A DNA stretch of 51,783 bases from an uncultured Mycolicibacterium sp. (lineage in GTDB: Bacteria; Actinomycetota; Actinomycetes; Mycobacteriales; Mycobacteriaceae), in contig CAMFLL010000004.1 in assembly GCA_945957405.1 (NCBI GenBank), positions 1-51,783 on the forward strand. Reading direction: 5' to 3'. Below, in pieces: positions 44,085 to 51,696 of this stretch (positions within the stretch are counted from its first letter, which is position 1; each line of letters starts with the position of its first letter). Position numbers and translations under genes: made by a program. The notes beneath the pieces were generated by a model. That model saw only the letters and a program-made list of their open reading frames with translations, searched no databases and had not been told where the DNA came from.

Positions 44085-45377
44085 GTGTCCGCTGACCTGA
44101 GCCAGAACTCTCGTACCGCACCGTCGACATTTTCTCTGTCGGCGGCGGACATCGAGGCGGCCGCGGAACGAATTTCCGGGGTGGTGACGCCCACTCCGCT
44201 GCAGTTCAGTGACCGGCTGTCGCAGTTGACCGGCGCGTTGGTCTACCTCAAGCGCGAAGACCTGCAGATCGTGCGCTCCTACAAGGTGCGCGGCGCCTAC
44301 AACCTGCTGATGCAGCTGACGGCGGAGGAGAAGGCCGCCGGTGTGGTCTGTTCCTCGGCAGGCAACCACGCACAGGGCTTCGCGCTGGCGTGTCGCTCGA
44401 TGGGCGTGCACGGCCGCGTCTACGTTCCGGCCAAGACTCCCAAACAGAAGCGCAACCGCATCCGTTATCACGGCGGCGAGTACATCGACCTGATCGTCGG
44501 CGGCAAGACGTACGATCTGGCCGCCGAAGCCGCCCTCGAGGATGTCGCGCGCACCGGCGCCACCCTGGTACCGCCGTACGACGACCTGCGCACCATGGCG
44601 GGTCAGGGCACCATCGCCGTCGAACTGCTCGACCAGCTCGACGGTGAACCGGATCTCGTGGTGGTCCCCGTCGGCGGTGGCGGATGCATCAGCGGTATCA
44701 CCAGCTATCTGGCCGAACGCACCACCAGCACGTCGGTACTCGGTGCAGAACCGGCCGGCGCGGCATCGATGGTCGCGGCGCTGGCCGAGGGTCGGCCGGT
44801 GGTGCTCGAGCACGTCGACCAGTTCGTCGACGGCGCCGCCGTCGCGCGGGCCGGGACCTTGCCGTTCGAAGCGCTGTCAGCGGCCGGCGACATGGTGTCG
44901 ATCACCACCGTCGACGAAGGCGCGGTGTGCACCGCGATGCTCGACCTGTATCAGAACGAGGGCATCATCGCCGAACCGGCGGGTGCGCTGTCGGTGGCCG
45001 CGCTGCTCGAGGCGGACATCACCGCGGGCTCCACCGTGGTCTGCCTGATCTCGGGCGGCAACAACGACGTGTCGCGTTACGGCGAGGTGCTCGAGCGGTC
45101 GCTGGTGCACCTCGGGCTCAAGCACTACTTCCTGGTCGACTTCCCCCAGGAGCCGGGCGCACTGCGCAAGTTCCTCGACGAGGTGCTCGGCCCCAACGAC
45201 GACATCACCCTGTTCGAATACGTCAAGCGCAACAACCGGGAGACCGGCGAGGCGCTGGTGGGTATCGAGATGGGCTCGGCGGCCGATCTCGACGGCCTAC
45301 TGGCCCGCATGCACGACTCCGAATGCCACGTCGAGTTGCTCGAGCCCGGCTCACCGACGTACCGCTATTTGACATAG
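44085..45377 (+). CDS. ilvA: Threonine dehydratase, biosynthetic (IlvA)
   Basis: This PLP enzyme deaminates threonine to 2-oxobutyrate, the first step of isoleucine synthesis. It has 430 residues (Rv1559 about 429). The PLP lysine lies in RSYKVRGAYN (Lys67). SSAGNHAQGFA, VVPVGGGGCISG and SGGNND are cofactor-site blocks. The C-terminal ACT-like regulatory domain (about 345-430, HYFLVDFPQEPGALRKFLDEVLG) is single, as in the shorter bacterial forms, and should bind isoleucine or valine for feedback control. The start is GTG. It follows the Ddn-like gene by 37 bases and precedes the O-methyltransferase gene by 22 bases, which has its own -10-like box. Confidence 0.96.
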   Translation: MSADLSQNSRTAPSTFSLSAADIEAAAERISGVVTPTPLQFSDRLSQLTGALVYLKREDLQIVRSYKVRGAYNLLMQLTAEEKAAGVVCSSAGNHAQGFALACRSMGVHGRVYVPAKTPKQKRNRIRYHGGEYIDLIVGGKTYDLAAEAALEDVARTGATLVPPYDDLRTMAGQGTIAVELLDQLDGEPDLVVVPVGGGGCISGITSYLAERTTSTSVLGAEPAGAASMVAALAEGRPVVLEHVDQFVDGAAVARAGTLPFEALSAAGDMVSITTVDEGAVCTAMLDLYQNEGIIAEPAGALSVAALLEADITAGSTVVCLISGGNNDVSRYGEVLERSLVHLGLKHYFLVDFPQEPGALRKFLDEVLGPNDDITLFEYVKRNNRETGEALVGIEMGSAADLDGLLARMHDSECHVELLEPGSPTYRYLT

Positions 45378-45387
45378 CAACGCTGGC

Positions 45388-45393
45388 TACCGT
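45388..45393 (+). promoter_or_regulatory. -10-like box of O-methyltransferase
   Basis: TACCGT lies six bases before the ATG at 45400, fitting a leaderless transcript separate from ilvA. Confidence 0.4.
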
Positions 45394-45399
45394 GGCCTC

Positions 45400-46065
45400 A
45401 TGACCACGACACTTCAGGACAGCAGAGTTGCCGCAGCGCTCGAGCGGATGTACGACGAATCGAAGGATCAGTTCGCCCGCCGCCAGATCAGTCGCGACGA
45501 GTGGCAACGGATCGCGGCGGCCTCGGCCAAGGAGCGGGCCGACGCACTGGCCGATGTCTACATGCCGGTCACGCCCGAGGCGGGCCGGTTGCTGTACTCG
45601 CTCGTGCGGGCCACCCGCCCGGCCACGATCGTCGAATTCGGCATGTCGCTGGGTATCTCGGGGATTCATCTGGCGGCGGCGGTGCGTGACAACGGTATCG
45701 GCCGTGTCGTCACCACCGAGCTGAGCGAGGCCAAGATCGCCAGGGCCACCGCAACTTTCACCGACGTCGGGCTGGACGACCTGATCACCGTGCTCGAGGG
45801 TGACGCGCTGCGCACGCTGCGGGAGCTCGACGGTCCGGTGAATTTCGTCCTGCTCGACGGGTGGAAAGATCTGTACGTCGAGGTGCTGAAACTCCTCGAG
45901 CCCCGACTGTCACCGGGTGCGCTGGTGCTGGCCGACAACACCGGTCAGCCCGACACCAAACCGTATACCGATTATGTCCGAGATCCCGGAAACAGTTATG
46001 TCACAGTCAATTTCCCGGTCCGCGAGGGCGACGGGATGGAGATCAGCTGCTGGACAGGCGCCTGA
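45400..46065 (+). CDS. Class I SAM-dependent O-methyltransferase (family 3 type)
   Basis: This 221-residue methyltransferase of the catechol / caffeoyl-CoA O-methyltransferase type starts with a helical cap (about 1-60). It contains ARPATIVEFGMSLGISGIHLAAAV (motif I, about 69-90), VVTTELSEAKIARA, ITVLEGDALRTL and VNFVLLDGWKDLYVEVLKLLEPRL, with the metal-binding Asp in LLDGW, and LVLADNTGQPDT. Such enzymes methylate catechol-like or small secondary metabolites with Mg2+; the substrate is unknown. Located after ilvA with a -10-like box in the gap, it is probably also transcribed alone. It is convergent with the agmatinase-family gene (four-base gap). Confidence 0.87.
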   Translation: MTTTLQDSRVAAALERMYDESKDQFARRQISRDEWQRIAAASAKERADALADVYMPVTPEAGRLLYSLVRATRPATIVEFGMSLGISGIHLAAAVRDNGIGRVVTTELSEAKIARATATFTDVGLDDLITVLEGDALRTLRELDGPVNFVLLDGWKDLYVEVLKLLEPRLSPGALVLADNTGQPDTKPYTDYVRDPGNSYVTVNFPVREGDGMEISCWTGA

Positions 46066-46069
46066 TACG

Positions 46070-47125
46070 TCAGCGCTGCGCGCGGGGACCCTGCGGTGAC
46101 GGCGGGCCGGCCTGATCGCCCGCCGCATCGCGCTTGCGCGCCGCCATCCCCGCCAATGCCTCGAACACCACGCGGTGCGCGGCGTTGACCGTGAGTTCGG
46201 CGTGGTCGTAGGCGGGCGCCACCTCGACGACGTCGACACCGGCGACGTCGTTCTCGTAGCACAGCTGCCGGACCATGCGCAGCAGGTCGGCGCTGGTGAT
46301 CCCGCCGGGTTCCGGAGTGCCGGTGCCGGGGGCGTGCGCCGGGTCGAGGACGTCGATGTCCACCGACAGGTACAGCTTGTCGGCCTGGGCCAGTGCCTCG
46401 CTGACCGCGGTCGCCATGACCTCTTTGAAACCGCGTTCCCAGATCTCCTGCATGGTGTGCCAGACCATGCCCTGCTCGAGCATCCACTCGAAGGTGTCCT
46501 GCGGCGGCCAGTAGCCCCGCAATCCAACCTGCACGAAGTGGGTGCCCGGCACAGCACCCGACTCGATCAACCGGCGCATCGGGGTGCCGTGGCTGGCCAG
46601 GTTGCCCTCGATGATGTCGGCGGTGTCGGCGTGCGCGTCGAAGTGCACGATGCCGACGTTGCCGTAGCCGTGCACATCGGCGACGGCCGTCGCCGCGGGC
46701 CACGTGATGGAGTGGTCACCGCCGAGGATCACCGGCACGATCCCGCGGGAGGCGATGGTGCTCACCCGCTCACGGATGTTGGCGTGCGACACCTCGGTCT
46801 GCCCGTGCGGACAGTACGCGTCGCCGAAGTCGACCACCTCGAGGTAGTCGAAGATCTCCAGGCCGAGGTCGAGGTGGTAGGTCCCCGGCTCGTAGGCCGT
46901 GGCACGGATGGCTCGCGGGCCGAACCGTGCGCCCGGGCGGTTGGTGGTGGCGATGTCGAACGGCGCGCCGACGATGGCGACGTCCGGGCGCCACGAGTCC
47001 AGCTGTTCAGGCTCGGTCAGAAACGGCCGCTGCCCGAAGGACACCATGCCCGAATACGCGATTTCGAGTTGTTCGATCATCCCGGGGGGAAGTTCGCGAT
47101 TCGGGTGGTCATGATCATGGCTCAT
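46070..47125 (-). CDS. speB: Agmatinase/ureohydrolase family protein
   Basis: This Mn2+-dependent ureohydrolase has 351 residues. The metal-binding blocks are complete: VILGGDHSITW (about 130-140), IVHFDAHADT (about 157-166) and YLSVDIDVLDPAHAPGTGTPEPGG (about 250-273). It should cleave a guanidino compound to urea and an amine. Agmatine is the family default, but guanidinobutyrate or guanidinopropionate are equally possible from sequence alone. The His-rich N-terminus (MSHDHDHPNRELPPG) is unusual and may bind metal. The C-terminal about 20 residues are Pro/Gln/Arg-rich. It is divergent from a small membrane gene and convergent with the O-methyltransferase gene. Confidence 0.92.
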   Translation of the reverse strand: MSHDHDHPNRELPPGMIEQLEIAYSGMVSFGQRPFLTEPEQLDSWRPDVAIVGAPFDIATTNRPGARFGPRAIRATAYEPGTYHLDLGLEIFDYLEVVDFGDAYCPHGQTEVSHANIRERVSTIASRGIVPVILGGDHSITWPAATAVADVHGYGNVGIVHFDAHADTADIIEGNLASHGTPMRRLIESGAVPGTHFVQVGLRGYWPPQDTFEWMLEQGMVWHTMQEIWERGFKEVMATAVSEALAQADKLYLSVDIDVLDPAHAPGTGTPEPGGITSADLLRMVRQLCYENDVAGVDVVEVAPAYDHAELTVNAAHRVVFEALAGMAARKRDAAGDQAGPPSPQGPRAQR

Positions 47126-47240
47126 GAGACGACCCTACTGCCCATGACGCCGGCCTGGACGTGAATGAAACACGGTGTGGGCGCGACCAACTACGTCCGA
47201 GGTAATTGCCACAGCCCGGCGCCTGCGGGACGGTGGACAT

Positions 47241-47654
47241 GTGAGACATGACAGCCTGCGACACCAGGAGAACCCACCTCCGATACCTCGGTGGCTGCGA
47301 TTCGTGCTCAAGTCGGATCGCGCGGGGTCGTCCTGGTACATCGGCACCGGCTTCTTCTTCGCGCCGGTGTTGATCGTGGTGTCGCCGTGGCCCGCACTGA
47401 CCGTGGCGGCGTGGGTGCTGATCGGGCTGGCCGGGCTGTGGCTCGGGCTGCTCGGGATCGCCATGGCCACGGGACTCGCGCTTGTGCTGCGGTCCGGTGG
47501 CGAGATCCCCGAAGACTATTGGCGCGGCATACTCGACTATCCCGGCGCCGACCGGCAGTGCAAGAGTGATGACCATGAAGGTGGCGATCCTCGACGACTA
47601 TCAGAACGTGGCACTGACGCTGGCCGATTGGTCGCCGGTTGCGGCCAGGGCTGA
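47241..47654 (+). CDS. Small membrane protein overlapping dehydrogenase gene
   Basis: I do not recognise a family. From the GTG at 47241 it gives 137 residues; a GTG at 47175 is an alternative start. After PPIPRWLRFVLKSDRAGSSWYIG there are two hydrophobic helices (GFFFAPVLIVVSPWPALTVAAWVLIG and LAGLWLGLLGIAMATGLALVLR), then EIPEDYWRGILDYPGA. The last about 29 codons overlap the 2-hydroxyacid dehydrogenase by 86 bases in another frame. That tail (DDHEGGDPRRLSERGTDAG) looks like uncommitted read-through, so the natural protein may once have been shorter. The two genes are probably co-transcribed. Confidence 0.6.
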   Translation: MRHDSLRHQENPPPIPRWLRFVLKSDRAGSSWYIGTGFFFAPVLIVVSPWPALTVAAWVLIGLAGLWLGLLGIAMATGLALVLRSGGEIPEDYWRGILDYPGADRQCKSDDHEGGDPRRLSERGTDAGRLVAGCGQG

Positions 47655-48513
47655 CATCACCGTTTTCACCGATCACGTCGCCGAGCCCGACGCGTTGGTT
47701 GCACGGCTCGAGCCCTTCGACGTCGTCTTCGTCATGCGGGAGCGCACACCCTTGCCGCGCGCCATCCTGGAACGGCTGCCCAAGCTGCGGATGATCGCCT
47801 CGACGGGCCCGTTCAACGCTTCGATCGATGCCGCGGCCGCCGCCGAACGGGGCATCCACGTCGGCACCACCGGCGGCTCGGTCGCCTCGACCATCGAATT
47901 GACTTGGGCGCTCATTCTTTCCGGTGTCAGGAACCTGGTCGCGGAGGCCACCTCGGTGCGCGACGGCGGCTGGCAGGTGTCGGTGGGCCGCGAACTGTCG
48001 GGACGGGTGCTGGGAGTGTTGGGGCTGGGTCGCATCGGGCCCCAGGTGGCGCGCATCGGCGCGGCGTTCGGGATGGACGTCATCGCCTGGAGCCAGAACA
48101 TGACACCGGACGCCGCGGCGGCCGCTGGGGCCACCTTCGTGGACCGCGAGACGCTGTTCAGCACCGCTGACGTGCTCACCGTTCACCTCAAGCTCGGCGA
48201 GCGCACCCGGGGTCTCGTGGGGGCCGACGAGTTCGCGGTGATGAAGCCGACGGCGTTGCTGGTCAACACGTCCCGCGGCCCGATCGTCGATGAGCAGGCC
48301 CTGGTGACCGCACTGCGAAGCAAGTCGATCGGCGGAGCCGCCCTTGATGTGTTCGACGTGGAACCGCTCCCGGCCGATCACCCGTTGCGGACGCTGGACA
48401 ATGTGATCGCGACACCGCATATCGGCTACGTCGCCGACCGCGGCTACGGCATCTTCTTCCGGGACGCGGTCACCGCCATCACCGAGTGGCTCGACAAGGC
48501 CGATGCGCCGTGA
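47569..48513 (+). CDS. D-2-hydroxyacid dehydrogenase, NAD-dependent
   Basis: This 314-residue enzyme of the D-isomer-specific 2-hydroxyacid / phosphoglycerate dehydrogenase family interconverts a 2-hydroxyacid and a 2-ketoacid. The Rossmann motif VLGLGRIGPQVARIGAAFGMDVIAWS lies near 147-172. The substrate Arg is in NTSRGPIVDEQAL (about 231-243), the acidic partner in DVFDVEPLP, and the catalytic His in ATPHIGYV (about 281-288). There is no ACT or ASB domain, so it is not the biosynthetic SerA. The ATG at 47569 is chosen (47575 is also possible); earlier in-frame codons have no homology. The substrate is unknown. Confidence 0.92.
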   Translation: MTMKVAILDDYQNVALTLADWSPVAARADITVFTDHVAEPDALVARLEPFDVVFVMRERTPLPRAILERLPKLRMIASTGPFNASIDAAAAAERGIHVGTTGGSVASTIELTWALILSGVRNLVAEATSVRDGGWQVSVGRELSGRVLGVLGLGRIGPQVARIGAAFGMDVIAWSQNMTPDAAAAAGATFVDRETLFSTADVLTVHLKLGERTRGLVGADEFAVMKPTALLVNTSRGPIVDEQALVTALRSKSIGGAALDVFDVEPLPADHPLRTLDNVIATPHIGYVADRGYGIFFRDAVTAITEWLDKADAP

Positions 48514-48522
48514 ACCCGGCGG

Positions 48523-48921
48523 TCAGATCGGGAGTCGGGCCCGAAGCCAGTCCGGCCAGGGCTCCTTCTTGAACGTCGTGGAGTCGACGCACACGTGCGT
48601 CATGGTGCATTCAGCCAATAGATCGTCGCCGCGGCTGATGGTGTAATCGCTTCGCAGCGAGGTGTTTCCGGGCGGATACAGCACTGTGCGAACGGTAAGC
48701 ATGTCGTCGTAGGTGGCGGGCGCTTTGAACTGGAGAGCGGCCGCGGCGACCACCACGTCGACGCCCGCACCGACCCATGCCTCATGGCCGCCGGCCACCT
48801 CGCTCATCGCATCGATGTGCGCCATGTCGATCCAGGTGAGGTAGTGGCCGTTGAAAACCCGCCCCTGCATATCGCATTCGACATAGCGGACCCGCAGCGA
48901 CATGGTGAACGTGTGTGACAT
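48523..48921 (-). CDS. Acyl-CoA thioesterase (4HBT hotdog family)
   Basis: This 132-residue single-hotdog thioesterase shows YVECDMQGRVFNGHYLTWIDMAH (about 13-35), the 4-hydroxybenzoyl-CoA thioesterase / YbgC pattern with the catalytic Asp in ECDMQG. LQFKAPATYDDMLTVRT and HVCVDSTTFKKEPWPDWL follow. It should hydrolyse acyl-CoA thioesters. The ATG at 48921 shares one base with the antiporter stop (TGATG), so it is translationally coupled as the last gene of the HTH-antiporter-thioesterase set. A GTG three bases upstream is also possible. The substrate chain length cannot be told. Confidence 0.88.
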   Translation of the reverse strand: MSHTFTMSLRVRYVECDMQGRVFNGHYLTWIDMAHIDAMSEVAGGHEAWVGAGVDVVVAAAALQFKAPATYDDMLTVRTVLYPPGNTSLRSDYTISRGDDLLAECTMTHVCVDSTTFKKEPWPDWLRARLPI

Positions 48922-50141
48922 CACGGGCCTTCCGGTGCGGATCGACGGGCATAGGTGCGCGCCGCGACGGGTGCGCCGATACCGTGCAGGAGGACACTGC
49001 CCAGCACCACGACCACAGTTATGAGCAGGACGTCGTCCTCGACGGCCGTATCGAGGAGGTTGAACGCCAAGAGGCCGAAGACTATGGAACTGGTGCCGCG
49101 CGGGCCGAGCCAGCCGACCATCAGGCGGTCATGCCAGCTGAACGTCGACCGCAGCATGGCGAGCAGCACCGGTACGATCCGGATCACCGTCAGCGCCAAG
49201 GCGCAGAAAACCAGGATGTGCACGGGGACACCGTTCGAGAGCGCGAGCACGACGGCGCTGCCGAACACGAACCACATCGCCACGGTCAGCAGGAAACTGA
49301 TGTCGTCGATCAACTCGATCTCGCGTTCCACATCGGCGGACCCGCGGATGTAGTGGTACACGATGCCGGATACGAAGGCGGCCACAAAGCCGTTGCCGTG
49401 CAACCCGATACTGAGGCCGTAGGACAGCAGGGGAGCGGCTACCAGGAGCACCCTCTTGGCCTGCGCGGTCATCAGATCCCGACGCTCGGCCTGGTTGCGT
49501 CCCAACGCGATCGCCGCGCCGACCACCGCCCCCACCATCACCGCGATCACGGCGTCAGGTGCTGCCTCGCCGAACGCCTTCAACGGAGTGTCGGCATCAG
49601 TGTGGTCGCCGGCGAGCGCCAGCGCGAAGATGAAGATCGGCGACACGATGCCGTCGTTGTAGCCCGCCTCGACATTCAGCAGATCGCGGACTCGCTCGGG
49701 GATACGGCGATCACGCAGCGTCGCCGCTGCCGGAGCGAAGTCGGTGGGCACCACCACACAGGCGATCAGCAGCAACACCGCCCACGACAGGTGGGGCAGC
49801 AGCCACGATCCGGCCAGCACCGACAGTCCAAGGCTCAGCGGCGCCGCGATGAGCAGCATCCGGGCGGCCGATCGGGGATCGCGGCCGAAAAGGCCGCCGC
49901 GTACCTCGGTGGCATCGACGAACAACAGAATCGCGAGGATGATCTCGGCGGTCCGTTGTACGACTTCGGTATTCAGCGTGGCGGCCAGGGCGCTCTGGGT
50001 CGAGAACCCCACGGCGATACCGGCGATGACGAACAGGATCGGCACGGTGATGCGCCACTGCTCGAGCCTGCGGGCCAGCAACGCCCATACCGCGACCACC
50101 AACACGCACGCGATCAACGACAGCAGCACAGAGCTATCCAA
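48921..50141 (-). CDS. CPA-family cation:proton antiporter
   Basis: This 406-residue integral membrane protein has about 11-13 transmembrane helices. Monovalent cation/proton antiporter features include VVPTDFAPAAATL (about 130-142, the unwound-helix motif), the ion-site Asn-Asp pair in LNVEAGYNDGIVSPIF (about 155-170), and VGWLGPRGTSSIVFGLLAF near 338-356. It probably exchanges Na+ or K+ for protons. There is no cytoplasmic TrkA regulatory domain, so this is a short form. It lies 21 bases after the regulator gene on the same strand, and its stop overlaps the thioesterase start. Confidence 0.9.
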   Translation of the reverse strand: MDSSVLLSLIACVLVVAVWALLARRLEQWRITVPILFVIAGIAVGFSTQSALAATLNTEVVQRTAEIILAILLFVDATEVRGGLFGRDPRSAARMLLIAAPLSLGLSVLAGSWLLPHLSWAVLLLIACVVVPTDFAPAAATLRDRRIPERVRDLLNVEAGYNDGIVSPIFIFALALAGDHTDADTPLKAFGEAAPDAVIAVMVGAVVGAAIALGRNQAERRDLMTAQAKRVLLVAAPLLSYGLSIGLHGNGFVAAFVSGIVYHYIRGSADVEREIELIDDISFLLTVAMWFVFGSAVVLALSNGVPVHILVFCALALTVIRIVPVLLAMLRSTFSWHDRLMVGWLGPRGTSSIVFGLLAFNLLDTAVEDDVLLITVVVVLGSVLLHGIGAPVAARTYARRSAPEGP

Positions 50142-50162
50142 GCAGAGCGCCGCCGGCGCCGA

Positions 50163-50939
50163 TCAGCGCAATGCCTCCGCGGTGACAGCGTCGGCGGGCA
50201 AGAACGCCTCGATGCTCAACTCCGCCGCGGTGAGGTCCACGGCGGTGCCGAAGGTGGTCACCATGCTCAGGAACGACAGCACCGTGCCATCCGCTGCGGC
50301 CAGCCGCAGTGGTACCGCGACACCGCCGAGGTCGTGGCTTGCGTCGCTCCCACCCGGGTAGGCCGCGATCTCGGCCAGCAGTTCCGCCGATTCAGCGGTG
50401 CCGCTGGCGGTGACCTCGCGGCGGAGACGCTCGATGACATGGTGCCGCCACTGGGCCAGGTTCTGGATCCGTCCGGCCAGACCGTCCGGGTGCAGCGAGA
50501 TGCGCAGTGCGTTGGGACGGTCGAGAAGATGGGGCGCCACATCCCCGAGCATCACGGCGATACCGGGGTTGGCCCGAACGATGTTCCAGGAGCGGTCCAC
50601 GACCAGGCACGGGTAGGGGTTGTAGGCGGCGAGTACCTGGTCGATCCCGTCGCGAACCGCGGCCATCTCCGGGTCGTCCAGTGAGCGCTCTGTGAATTCG
50701 GGCGCCAGGCCGGCGGCCAGCAGCATCTGGTTCTGTTCTCGTGGCGGGACGTCGAGCGCCGCCGCCAGGCGCAGCACCATGGCACGGCTCGGCACCGAAC
50801 GTCCCGTCTCGATGAAGCTCACGTGCCGCGACGACACGTCGGCACCGATCGCAAGGTCGAGTTGACTGAGGCGACGACGCCGCCGCCAGTGGCGCATCAG
50901 TGTCCCGAACGGCGGGCTCGCGGCTTCGGCGGTGGTCAC
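50163..50939 (-). CDS. XRE-family regulator with MmyB-like ligand-binding domain
   Basis: This 258-residue transcription factor has an N-terminal helix-turn-helix (about 10-70: FGTLMRHWRRRRRLSQLDLAIGADVSSRHVSFIETGRSVPS) followed by the MmyB-like PAS-related domain (about 100-258: VLAAYNPYPCLVVDRSWNIVRANPG ... LGGVAVPLRL ... FLSMVTTFGTAVDLTAAELSIEAFLP). MmyB-type regulators are thought to sense small lipophilic ligands. The start is GTG. It heads the minus-strand set with the antiporter and thioesterase and is divergent from the DUF2505 gene (about 93-base gap), so it may control either or both. No clear operator was found in that gap. Confidence 0.92.
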   Translation of the reverse strand: MTTAEAASPPFGTLMRHWRRRRRLSQLDLAIGADVSSRHVSFIETGRSVPSRAMVLRLAAALDVPPREQNQMLLAAGLAPEFTERSLDDPEMAAVRDGIDQVLAAYNPYPCLVVDRSWNIVRANPGIAVMLGDVAPHLLDRPNALRISLHPDGLAGRIQNLAQWRHHVIERLRREVTASGTAESAELLAEIAAYPGGSDASHDLGGVAVPLRLAAADGTVLSFLSMVTTFGTAVDLTAAELSIEAFLPADAVTAEALR

Positions 50940-51032
50940 CCAACCAGTGTGCTCGACCAGGAGTTCGCTGCGTGTCGATTGGTCCCTGGGAGCGGACGTG
51001 AGAACGTAGCAGGACTATGGCGGGTGTTTTCG

Positions 51033-51590
51033 ATGCATGACTACATGACCTACGAGCAGTGGGGACGCAGGTTCTTCGAGGTCGCGGTGACCGAGGAGCG
51101 GGTGGCCGCGGCCTTTGGTCAGATCGCCGGTGACGAGCTGGAGATGGGTCCGTTCGCGCAGGGACCAGGCCGCATCGCCCGGGTGACCGCGAAGGTCACC
51201 ATCCGGGAGCCTCAGGCGACCCGGCACATGGGGGACACCATCACATTCACGATCCGGATTCCGCTGAAGATCGACCTGCTGATCGATCTGCGGCTGGACA
51301 AGCAACGGTTCAGCGTCGACGGCGAAATCTCGTTACGGGCTACCGCGCGTGCCGCCGAACCGTTACTGCTGATCATCGATGTGGCCAAACCGCGGCCGTC
51401 CGATATCAGCGTCCACGTCGAGTCGAAATCGATCCGCGGCGAACTGGTGCGCATCATCGGGGGTGTCGACGCCGAGATCCGGCGCTTCATCGCGGCACAT
51501 GTGTGCGAACAGATCGACGCACCCGAATCGCAGGATGCCCAGGTGATCGACGTCGCGAAAGAACTGAATGAAACATGGAAGGGCATCTGA
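51033..51590 (+). CDS. DUF2505 family protein (second copy)
   Basis: This 185-residue member of the DUF2505 family, expected SRPBCC-like fold, contains FFEVAVTEERVAAAFGQIAGDELEMGPFAQGPG, the central strands TFTIRIPLKIDLLIDLRLD and FSVDGEISLRATARAAEPLLLIIDV, and IRGELVRIIGGVDAEIRRFIAAHV at the end. The start may be the ATG at 51033, the GTG at 51024 or the ATG at 51045; none has a clear ribosome site. It is only distantly similar to the copy at 25336-25836. It is divergent from the MmyB-type regulator. Function is unknown. The gene is followed by a strong hairpin. Confidence 0.78.
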   Translation: MHDYMTYEQWGRRFFEVAVTEERVAAAFGQIAGDELEMGPFAQGPGRIARVTAKVTIREPQATRHMGDTITFTIRIPLKIDLLIDLRLDKQRFSVDGEISLRATARAAEPLLLIIDVAKPRPSDISVHVESKSIRGELVRIIGGVDAEIRRFIAAHVCEQIDAPESQDAQVIDVAKELNETWKGI

Positions 51591-51657
51591 GCGCTCCGGC
51601 GGCACCATCGTGCAGGACTCGCCTTCTATTCTGCTTTTCGTACCCAAGGCATGCCGG

Positions 51658-51682
51658 TGAGCCGTTGCGTCGCAACGGCTCA
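51658..51682. terminator. Bidirectional hairpin between convergent genes
   Basis: TGAGCCGTTGCG and CGCAACGGCTCA are perfect 12-base inverted arms around a single T. The hairpin lies between the DUF2505 gene and a convergent HNH-type gene. No T-run follows, which is common for mycobacterial terminators. Confidence 0.6.
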
Positions 51683-51696
51683 GCGGGCGTGGTGGT

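Noticed and set aside
48915..50684. Plus-strand frame of 589 codons opposite the antiporter and regulator
   Set aside because: Low-complexity Gln/Arg/His/Asp composition, no domain; the minus-strand genes are clear.
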